Shown here in pieces: positions 8,061-13,269 of a DNA stretch of 26,624 nucleotides (within the stretch, counting starts at the first letter, position 1; every line of letters starts with the position of its first letter). A model generated the notes under the pieces. The model was given only the letters and a program-made list of their open reading frames with translations, was not told the origin of the DNA and did not search any database. A program made the position numbers and the translations under genes. Location of the stretch: assembly GCA_041627475.1 (NCBI GenBank), contig JBFKQZ010000011.1:1-26624 (forward strand), written 5' to 3'. The stretch is from JBFGFG01 sp041627475. Its GTDB lineage: Bacteria > Actinomycetota > Nitriliruptoria > Nitriliruptorales > Nitriliruptoraceae.

Positions 8061-8582
8061 TCAGACGGCCGCGGCGTCGTCGGCCGTGGCCTCGGCGTCG
8101 GCCCCGGCATCTGCGGGGACGGTGTCGTCCACGCGCTCGCTCGGGAAGGCCGTGACCTCACCGCGGAGCTCGTCCACGACCGGCGAGACCATGATCGCGA
8201 AGACGCCCTGCCCCTTCTTGAGCAGGTCGACCAGCTGGTCCTCGCCCTCCAGTGCGAACACCGAGGTGCCGTCGGACGCCAGCGTCGAGTCCGCCAGGCC
8301 GTGGCCGCGGCGACGCAGCTCGTCGATCGCGGCGCGCACCTTCTGCAGGGAGACGCCGGTGTCGAGCAGGCGCTTGACGACGCGCAGCGCGACGATGTCG
8401 TCGAACGAGTAGAGCCGCTGGGTGCCGGATCCGTCGGCCCCGCGTACGGACGGCGTCACCAGCTCCGTGCGGGCCCAGTAGTCGAGCTGCCGGTAGGTGA
8501 TCCCGACGATCTTGCAGGCCGTCGGGCCGCGATAGCCGACCCCGTCGTCCTCGTCGAATGCCATAGCGAGCTGTGCGCCCAT
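8061..8582 (-). CDS. MerR-family transcriptional regulator (Rv1830-like)
   Basis: This 173-residue regulator has an N-terminal MerR winged helix-turn-helix (about 15-93): GPTACKIVGITYRQLDYWARTELVTPS, RLYSFDDIVALRVVKRLLDTGVSL and QKVRAAIDELRRRG. A C-terminal part (about 105-145, VFALEGEDQLVDLLKKGQGVFAIMV) and an acidic, Ala-rich tail follow. No metal- or thiol-binding cysteine cluster is present, so this is not a metal sensor. Position and sequence match the second MerR gene of the conserved ftsR/DUF151 cluster (M. tuberculosis Rv1830), linked in the literature to growth and division. The ATG at 8582 has GGAG 6 nt upstream; the ATG at 8564 has none. A promoter at 8752-8780 implies a leader of about 160 nt. 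It is convergent with the helicase gene, with a 3-bp gap. Confidence 0.92.
   Translation of the reverse strand: MGAQLAMAFDEDDGVGYRGPTACKIVGITYRQLDYWARTELVTPSVRGADGSGTQRLYSFDDIVALRVVKRLLDTGVSLQKVRAAIDELRRRGHGLADSTLASDGTSVFALEGEDQLVDLLKKGQGVFAIMVSPVVDELRGEVTAFPSERVDDTVPADAGADAEATADDAAAV
8065..8087 (+). terminator. Possible terminator hairpin for the helicase gene
   Basis: ACGGCCG-(9 nt)-CGGCCGT is a 7-bp stem just beyond the helicase stop, inside the 3' end of the opposing merR gene. It lacks a T-tract and also encodes merR residues, so it may be chance. Confidence 0.25.
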
Positions 8583-8731
8583 CCTCGTCTCCTGCGCCTC
8601 ACCGACCTCACGGTCCCCTGACGTCGCGACCCGTGGCCACGACGGTGCCACCAGCGCGGCGACGTCGAGGGGCCGGTCTGCCAACCGCCCCGCCCTGCGC
8701 ATCCAGCCGGCTCTGCCTGCCGTGTGAAATG

Positions 8732-8741
8732 CCACGCGTGG
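8732..8741. promoter_or_regulatory. Perfect 10-bp palindrome just downstream of the merR promoter
   Basis: CCACGCGTGG is a perfect palindrome beginning about 11 bp downstream of the -10 hexamer, at roughly +4 to +13 of the expected transcript. This is a plausible operator position, for example for autoregulation, though MerR proteins more often bind the -35/-10 spacer. Confidence 0.35.
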
Positions 8742-8751
8742 AACTACGTCG

Positions 8752-8780
8752 AGACTACGAGCGGTACCCCACCCCGTCAA
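8752..8780 (-). promoter_or_regulatory. Sigma-70-type promoter for the merR gene
   Basis: On the minus strand, a -35 hexamer TTGACG (8780-8775) is followed by a 17-bp spacer and a -10 hexamer TAGTCT (8757-8752). Both match the actinobacterial housekeeping consensus well with ideal spacing. The expected transcription start near 8745 gives a leader of about 160 nt. Confidence 0.65.
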
Positions 8781-8843
8781 CGGGAACGGCGAACCTCCTT
8801 GACATCCCGCCCCACGCCCACCTCGCACTCCGAGCACCCCTTC

Positions 8844-8874
8844 CGAGTTTCCTCGCACTGTGCGAGGAAACTCG
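8844..8874. repeat. Palindromic repeat copy 1 (14-bp perfect stem)
   Basis: Arms CGAGTTTCCTCGCA and TGCGAGGAAACTCG are perfect complements around a 3-nt loop (CTG). The core GAGTTTCC/GGAAACTC is shared with a second copy 42 bp away. The AT-richer core stands out in this GC-rich sequence. It may be a tandem terminator behind the DUF151 gene or a dispersed intergenic repeat. No T-tract follows on either strand. Confidence 0.75.
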
Positions 8875-8916
8875 AGTGAGACGCGGCCGGGGCTGGTGGG
8901 CGCGCCGCGCCGCGCG

Positions 8917-8945
8917 GAGTTTCCTTGCGTCACGCGAGGAAACTC
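8917..8945. repeat. Palindromic repeat copy 2 (13-bp stem, one G-T pair)
   Basis: Arms GAGTTTCCTTGCG and CGCGAGGAAACTC surround a TCA loop, with one wobble pair. It begins 9 nt after the DUF151 stop codon on the minus strand, a terminator-like position. The arms match copy 1, while the loop and the inner pair differ. A compensating G-T suggests that pairing, rather than exact sequence, is kept. Confidence 0.75.
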
Positions 8946-8954
8946 GGGTGGGCG

Positions 8955-9458
8955 TCAGCCCTGTTCGAAGTCCTCCGGGTCGACGGACTCGAGGAACTCG
9001 CGGAAGCGCCGGACCTCCTCGTCGGGGTCGTCGGAGCCGCCCTCGTTCTCGTCCTCGTCGATCTCCAGGCCCGCAGCCTCGAGGACCTCCTCGGCCCCGA
9101 GGATCGGGATGTCCTCCATGCGGCTGGCGATCGCGATGGCATCGCTCGGCCGTGCGCTGACGATCGTGGTCTCGCCGTCCTTCTCGAGGTGCAGCTCGGC
9201 GTAGAACGTGCCTTCCGACAGGCGGGTCACGTGCACGGCCGTGAGCGTGGCGCGCAAGGCGTCCAGCGTCGCCACGAACAGGTCGTGGGTCATCGGGCGG
9301 GGCGTCTCGACGCCCTGGAGCGCGAAGGCGATCGCGGTCGCCTCGGGCGCACCGATCCAGATCGGCAGGTAGCGACTGCCGTCACGTTCCTTGAGCAGGA
9401 CGATCGGTTGGTTCGCCGGGAGTTCGACGCGGACGCCGACCAGCTCGAGCTCCACCAC
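8955..9458 (-). CDS. DUF151 bifunctional nuclease-family protein (Rv1829-like)
   Basis: This 167-residue protein belongs to the DUF151/BFN-like family. The core is clear: ELVGVRVELPANQPIVLLKE, RYLPIWIGAPEATAIAFALQGVETPRPMTHDL (29-60) and SARPSDAIAIASRMEDIPI (101-119). The tail is acidic (132-167). The family has been reported to have DNase and RNase activity in plants, but the bacterial role is unclear. A longer frame begins at a GTG at 9485, but it lacks a ribosome site. I chose the GTG at 9458 because AAGGGA lies 6 nt upstream and family members start at this point. A weak -10-like TAGTGT (9487-9482) and a palindrome lie between. It follows the carboxypeptidase gene by 58 bp. Confidence 0.93.
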   Translation of the reverse strand: MVELELVGVRVELPANQPIVLLKERDGSRYLPIWIGAPEATAIAFALQGVETPRPMTHDLFVATLDALRATLTAVHVTRLSEGTFYAELHLEKDGETTIVSARPSDAIAIASRMEDIPILGAEEVLEAAGLEIDEDENEGGSDDPDEEVRRFREFLESVDPEDFEQG

Positions 9459-9471
9459 AGGTGTTCCCTTC

Positions 9472-9483
9472 GTCGGCGCCGAC
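9472..9483. promoter_or_regulatory. Perfect 12-bp palindrome upstream of the DUF151 gene
   Basis: GTCGGCGCCGAC is a perfect palindrome between a weak -10-like TAGTGT (9487-9482) and the ribosome site of the DUF151 gene. It could be an operator or a leader hairpin, or chance in GC-rich DNA. Confidence 0.25.
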
Positions 9484-9516
9484 ACTACACGCCGTGCCGG
9501 ACGCGCAGACTGACAC

Positions 9517-10764
9517 TCAGCCGGCCAGCTCGGCGGCGGGCGGCACCGCGCGCATCGCCTGCTGCACCGCGTCGGCGAGCCACCGGCCGAGCGCCGCGTC
9601 GGCGTCGTCGACCGGTGGCGCCGTGGCAGCGACCTCGACGTCGACGGTGACCGGCGACAGCGGCAGGCGCTGCAGCGTCGGTGTGACGACCAGCTGTTCG
9701 GTGGTCGGGCACGTGCGTGGTGGCCACGCCACGTCCACCAGGTCGCTGCTGCTCGCCGGGACGACGACGGTCGTCGCGCCGGGCTGCAGGACGACCTCCC
9801 GGCCGGCGCACCCGAGCTCGACCGGGGCGAGGACCGGCAGGGAGACGAAGTTCTCGGCGTGGTCGAACAGGCGGGCCGCCTCGTCGAACCGCGTGTCCTG
9901 CGTCGCGCTGTCCAGCACCACGGCGACGAGCATGCGGTCGTCGCGCTCGGCAGCGGCCACCAGCGCGTACCCGGCCGCAGCGGTGTAGCCCGTCTTCACG
10001 CCGACCACCGTGCTGTCGCGGCGCACGAGCTCGTTGCGGTTGGGCAGCCCGCCGATGCCGGGGAGGCTCACCCCGTCCAGCCCGACGATCTCGGCGAGCA
10101 CCGGGTCCTCGAGCAGCTCGACGGCGATCGCGGCGAGGTGCGCCGCGGACAGCTGGTTGCTGTCGTCGAGCCCGGACGGCGACACGAGCACGGCGCCGTC
10201 CAGGCCGAGGCGCTCGGCGTCCGCCCGCATCTCGGCGAGGAAGGCGTCGGTCCCACCCGGCAGGAGCTGGGCGGCGACGGCTGCGGCGGCATCGTTGCCG
10301 GACCGGACGAGCATGCCCTCCAGCAACTGCCGCAGGGTCCATGCCTCCCCCTGCCGCAGGCCGACGCCCGAGCCCTCGAGCCCCCGCACCTCGGGACCCG
10401 CAACGAGCACCCGGTCGAGGTCTGGCTCGACCCGGCGGGCGGTGACGGCGGTGAGCATCTTCACGGTCGAGGCCACCGACCGCAGCCGGTCGGCGTCACG
10501 TGCTGCGAGGACGGTCTCGGCATCGACGTCGAGCAGCAGCATGGACGCAGCGGTCACCGGCGGTGGCGCAGGCCAGCCCCCGACGTTGGGCGGCAGCGTC
10601 GGCCGCTCCCCCTCCGCGAGTCCGACCGCGGGCGACGGCGTCACGTCGGCCGGGGCGGTCGGCGCGTCGTCCGTGGTCGTGGCGACGGCAGGGCTGGCGA
10701 CCAGCGACAACGCGGCCACGACGACGAGCACCCACCGTGCGGTGGTCCTGGCGAGGAAGGTCAC
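9517..10764 (-). CDS. D-alanyl-D-alanine carboxypeptidase (S11 penicillin-binding protein)
   Basis: This low-molecular-weight PBP trims the terminal D-Ala of peptidoglycan pentapeptides outside the membrane. It has 415 residues: signal peptide or N-terminal anchor (about 10-28), Pro/Thr-rich linker (30-70), then the S11 domain with SxxK Ser99-Thr-Val-Lys102, SxN Ser155-Gly-Asn157 and KTG Lys257-Thr-Gly259 (GVKTGYT). A C-terminal region (about 310-415) follows without an obvious amphipathic anchor, so membrane attachment may rest on the N-terminus. The GTG start overlaps the stop of the FtsR-type gene by 4 bp (GTGA), so translation is coupled. In M. tuberculosis the corresponding MerR and DUF151 genes are adjacent, so this gene is an insertion into that order. 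Confidence 0.95.
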   Translation of the reverse strand: MTFLARTTARWVLVVVAALSLVASPAVATTTDDAPTAPADVTPSPAVGLAEGERPTLPPNVGGWPAPPPVTAASMLLLDVDAETVLAARDADRLRSVASTVKMLTAVTARRVEPDLDRVLVAGPEVRGLEGSGVGLRQGEAWTLRQLLEGMLVRSGNDAAAAVAAQLLPGGTDAFLAEMRADAERLGLDGAVLVSPSGLDDSNQLSAAHLAAIAVELLEDPVLAEIVGLDGVSLPGIGGLPNRNELVRRDSTVVGVKTGYTAAAGYALVAAAERDDRMLVAVVLDSATQDTRFDEAARLFDHAENFVSLPVLAPVELGCAGREVVLQPGATTVVVPASSSDLVDVAWPPRTCPTTEQLVVTPTLQRLPLSPVTVDVEVAATAPPVDDADAALGRWLADAVQQAMRAVPPAAELAG

Positions 10765-11510
10765 GAGCGCAGCAGGTCCCGCAGCTCCCGGCGCAGCAGC
10801 GCTGCGTGCAGCTCCGTGCCGTGCTCGGCCAGTGCGTCCAGCAGCTCGGTCGCCCGCTGCCTCGCCTGCGGGTTGCGCTGCCGCAGGATGGGCTGGACGA
10901 GCTGCGCGTGCAGGCTGACCTCGCGGTCGGCGAACTGGCGGTACATCCGCAGGTGCCGGGGCTCGAGGCCCGCGCCGAGCAGGCCGGCCGCCGCGCGGGC
11001 CGCCAGCAGTGCCTCACCGTCGAAGACGTCACCCGGCGGCAGCAGGGAGTGCTCCTGGAGCGCGCGTACCTGCCCGAGCTCGAGCCCTGCGGCCTCCGCC
11101 AGCTCGCGGCCCGACAGGTGCACGTCGGAGGCAGCAGCCTGTCGCTGCGCCGCGACGCTGCGGCGCGGTGCCTGGGCGGCGGTCTCGGCGTCACCCTCGG
11201 GCTCGGTCGGCTGGTCCCCACCCGCCAGCTCGTCGGGGGTGGGCGGTCGGCCCGGATCGGGCTCCTCCCCCGCGTCGATCCGCTTCAGCTCCTCGCGGAT
11301 CACGGCGAGCGGCAGGTAGCGGTCACGCTGGGCCCGCAGGACGTAGCGCAGCCGCTCGATGTCCTCGTCGGTGAACTTGCGGTAGCCCCCCGGCGTGCGG
11401 TCCGGCTCGACCAGGCCCTCGGTCTCGAGGAACCGGATCTTGGACGCGGTGATGTCCGGGAAGTCGTCCTGCAACCGGTTGAGGACGTCGCCGATGGTGA
11501 GGGTGCTCAC
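10761..11510 (-). CDS. ftsR: MerR-family regulator, FtsR type (Rv1828-like)
   Basis: The protein has 249 residues. The MerR helix-turn-helix spans about 4-75: TIGDVLNRLQDDFPDITASKIRFLETEGLV, PDRTPGGYRKFTDEDIERLRYVLRAQRD and YLPLAVIREELKRI. A Pro/Glu/Ala-rich linker (78-125) precedes a C-terminal domain (128-245) that looks like a second winged helix (LSGRELAEAAGLELGQVRAL) plus a helical part. The family is FtsR, which in Corynebacterium activates ftsZ; the identification rests on sequence and on its place just after the FHA gene. The GTG start overlaps the FHA stop by GTGA and lacks its own strong ribosome site, so translation is coupled. ftsZ is not in the window, so the target is inferred. 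Confidence 0.92.
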   Translation of the reverse strand: MSTLTIGDVLNRLQDDFPDITASKIRFLETEGLVEPDRTPGGYRKFTDEDIERLRYVLRAQRDRYLPLAVIREELKRIDAGEEPDPGRPPTPDELAGGDQPTEPEGDAETAAQAPRRSVAAQRQAAASDVHLSGRELAEAAGLELGQVRALQEHSLLPPGDVFDGEALLAARAAAGLLGAGLEPRHLRMYRQFADREVSLHAQLVQPILRQRNPQARQRATELLDALAEHGTELHAALLRRELRDLLRS

Positions 11511-11974
11511 GACGGAGCACCCACGAACAGCAGCTTGAAGCGGCCGATCTGGAGCTCGTCGCCGGCGCGCAGGTGGCGGCGATCCACGCGCTCGCCGCCG
11601 AGGTAGGTGCCGTTGAGCGACCCGAGGTCGTGCAGCACGAACGCGTCGTCCTCACGGTCGACGCGGGCGTGGTGCCGCGACACGGTGACGTCGTCGAGGA
11701 AGACGTGACTGTCGGGGTGCCGGCCGATGGTGGTGGCATCCCGGTCGAGGAGGTAGCGGGAGCCGGCGTTCGGTCCGCGAACGACGACCAGCAGCCCGGT
11801 GCCCGGGGGCAGCTCCGGCAGGGCCTCGAGCTCGGCCTCCGACTCGAGACCGCCGAGGTCGAAGGCACCCGTGGGGGCCTCGGCCCCTGCAGCGGCGTGC
11901 TCGACCTCGTGGCCGCACGCCGGACAGAAGTTCGCGTCCGCGGGCAGCGACTCGCCACACGAGGTGCAGAACAC
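11507..11974 (-). CDS. FHA-domain protein with N-terminal zinc ribbon (GarA position)
   Basis: The protein has 155 residues. The N-terminus carries a CxxC...CxxC zinc ribbon (Cys3, Cys6, Cys17, Cys20). A linker (24-58) precedes an FHA domain (about 60-152) with all phosphothreonine-binding motifs: TIGRHPDSH (Arg85), VTVSRHHA (Ser99, Arg100, His101) and LGSLNGTYLGGERV (Asn121). It sits between gcvH and ftsR, exactly where mycobacteria have garA (Rv1827). GarA regulates 2-oxoglutarate and glutamate metabolism through N-terminal threonine phosphorylation, but I do not see an ETT-type phosphosite here, so the switch may differ. The GTG start has GGAGGA just upstream. It overlaps ftsR by 4 bp. Confidence 0.93.
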   Translation of the reverse strand: MFCTSCGESLPADANFCPACGHEVEHAAAGAEAPTGAFDLGGLESEAELEALPELPPGTGLLVVVRGPNAGSRYLLDRDATTIGRHPDSHVFLDDVTVSRHHARVDREDDAFVLHDLGSLNGTYLGGERVDRRHLRAGDELQIGRFKLLFVGAPS

Positions 11975-11991
11975 GCCGTCCTCCGGGGTCG

Positions 11992-12372
11992 TCAGCTGAT
12001 CAGGTCACCGTACGCCGCAGCGTCGAGCAGGTCGTCGACCGCGTCGGCGTCGTCGGGCTGGATGCGTACCAGCCACCCTGCACCGTAGGGGTCGGTGTTG
12101 CACAGCTCCGGCTGGTCGTCGAGCGCCTCGTTCGAGGCGGTGACGGTGCCGGACAGCGGCGCGTAGAGGTCGCTGACCGACTTGGTCGACTCGACCTCAC
12201 CGAAGGCCTCGCCGGCGCTCACGGTGGTACCCGCCGGCGGCAGGTCGACGAACACGACGTCGCCGAGCTGCTCCTGGGCGTGGTCGGTGATCCCGACCTC
12301 CACCTCGTCGTCGCCCGGGCGCACCCACTCGTGCTCCTCGGTGTAGCGCAGGTCCTCGGGGATCTCCGACAC
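11992..12372 (-). CDS. gcvH: Glycine cleavage system H protein
   Basis: This lipoyl carrier shuttles the aminomethyl intermediate between GcvP and GcvT. It has 126 residues, the normal length. The core reads YTEEHEWVR (10-18), VGITDHAQEQLGDVVFVDLP (26-45) and FGEVESTKSVSDLYAPLSG, with the lipoylated lysine at 64, and it ends in GWLVRIQ plus an acidic helix. The GTG at 12372 was preferred over the TTG at 12378, because AGGG sits 6 nt before the GTG and leaves no room for the TTG. It lies 42 bp after the phosphatidyltransferase gene and 17 bp before the FHA gene, so it is probably co-transcribed with both. gcvP is about 9 kb downstream on the same strand. Confidence 0.97.
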   Translation of the reverse strand: MSEIPEDLRYTEEHEWVRPGDDEVEVGITDHAQEQLGDVVFVDLPPAGTTVSAGEAFGEVESTKSVSDLYAPLSGTVTASNEALDDQPELCNTDPYGAGWLVRIQPDDADAVDDLLDAAAYGDLIS

Positions 12373-12414
12373 GGTCAACCCTGGTGTTCGATGGCGTGGT
12401 GGCGACGATGCAAC

Positions 12415-13029
12415 CTAGCCGCCCAGCTCCGGGTTCCGGGCACGCACGACGCGTGCGTACTGGAACGCGGCCACGTAGTAGAGCGCCGTGGCCACCGCGA
12501 GCCCCACGAAGCACACGATGCGCAGGACGTCGCGACCCGTGCCACCGATGGCCTCGGCGATCAGGAACGTCGGGAAGGTCGCCATCAGGCCGAAAGTGGC
12601 AGCCTTGCCGGTCCTCGTGACGGCGGGGGCCTCGCCCCCACGCGCCAGCACCACCAGGCCGACGACCCCCACGACGACGTCGCGCAGCAGGACGAGCCCG
12701 AGCGCCCACCAGGGCACGATGCCGGCGACGCCGAGCGCGACGACGACCACGGCGATGAGGATCCGGTCCGAGATCGGGTCGAGCACCTTGCCGAGGCGGC
12801 TCACCTGGTCGAACCGGCGCGCGACGTAGCCGTCGACCCAGTCGGTCGACACCAGCAGGAACAGCACGACGAGCGCCCGGACGGGCCGGTCCCCGACGAT
12901 GTCGAACCACACCAGCGGCATGACCAGCAGCCGGATCAGCGACAGGACGTTGGGGATCGTCAGGATCCGGTCGCCGACGACCTCCGGGCCGTCCTTGGCG
13001 CCGACGTCGAACAGTCGGTCGAATGCCAC
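12415..13029 (-). CDS. CDP-alcohol phosphatidyltransferase (PgsA-like)
   Basis: This 204-residue integral membrane enzyme transfers a phosphatidyl group from CDP-diacylglycerol to an alcohol. The family signature D-x2-D-G-x2-A-R-x8-G-x3-D-x3-D is complete: Asp63, Asp66, Gly67, Ala70, Arg71, Gly80, Asp84 and Asp88, within STDWVDGYVARRF...GKVLDPISDR. About five or six membrane helices follow the pattern of the family. The acceptor, glycerol-3-phosphate or phosphatidylglycerol, cannot be decided from sequence; pgsA2 (Rv1822) occupies a similar place near gcvH. The GTG start at 13029 has GGAG 8 nt upstream. The open frame above it runs through the tRNA and is not coding. It ends in TAG, the only non-TGA stop seen. 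Confidence 0.9.
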   Translation of the reverse strand: MAFDRLFDVGAKDGPEVVGDRILTIPNVLSLIRLLVMPLVWFDIVGDRPVRALVVLFLLVSTDWVDGYVARRFDQVSRLGKVLDPISDRILIAVVVVALGVAGIVPWWALGLVLLRDVVVGVVGLVVLARGGEAPAVTRTGKAATFGLMATFPTFLIAEAIGGTGRDVLRIVCFVGLAVATALYYVAAFQYARVVRARNPELGG

Positions 13030-13058
13030 GTGGACGGCTCCGGTGGTCCGGCGGATCG

Positions 13059-13135
13059 TGGTCGGGCTGGCCGGACTTGAACCGGCGACCCCTCGCCCCC
13101 CAGACGAGTGCGCTACCTGACTGCGCCACAGCCCG
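13059..13135 (-). tRNA. tRNA-Pro (anticodon GGG), CCA encoded
   Basis: The minus strand folds as a full cloverleaf: acceptor CGGGCTG/CAGCCCG, D-stem GCGC/GCGC with loop AGTCAGGTA, anticodon stem CTCGT/GCGAG (one G-T) with loop CTGGGGG, variable GGGTC, T-arm GCCGG-TTCAAGT-CCGGC and discriminator A. The anticodon GGG reads CCC/CCU proline codons. The terminal CCA is encoded (13061-13059). The gene lies 29 bp before the phosphatidyltransferase start on the same strand. No integrase or direct-repeat att site accompanies it. Confidence 0.96.
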
Positions 13136-13228
13136 TCTCGCCTCGGCCTCGCGCCTGTCGGGGACCACTGGGGGCTGGGTCCCGCTGCGGTGCCAGCGGC
13201 GATGTGCGGTCGGTGACCGCGGCCGGCG

Positions 13229-13257
13229 ACGCTACCGCACGCGGTCGGCGGCAACAA
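13229..13257 (-). promoter_or_regulatory. Promoter for tRNA-Pro and the following operon
   Basis: On the minus strand, a -35 TTGTTG (13257-13252), a 17-bp spacer and a -10 TAGCGT (13234-13229) lie in the gap between the cmk::der stop and the tRNA. The expected transcript starts about 85 nt before the tRNA and could continue into the phosphatidyltransferase and gcvH. Confidence 0.6.
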
Positions 13258-13269
13258 AGCGGTGGTCGG

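Larger units (their letters stand above)
8583..8954. other. 372-bp intergenic region between the merR and DUF151 nuclease genes
   Basis: This is the only gene-free stretch over 300 bp. From right to left on the minus strand it holds two palindromic repeats just after the nuclease gene (8917-8945, 8844-8874), a promoter at 8752-8780, a 10-bp palindrome at 8732-8741 and a roughly 160-nt merR leader. The merR frame stays open through much of it, but with no homology. I see no small ORF with a good ribosome site and no recognised RNA family. Confidence 0.7.

Noticed and set aside
13059..13135. tRNA-Pro as an integration site
   Set aside because: No integrase, no repeated tRNA 3' end and no foreign-looking genes next to it; flanks are core genes.
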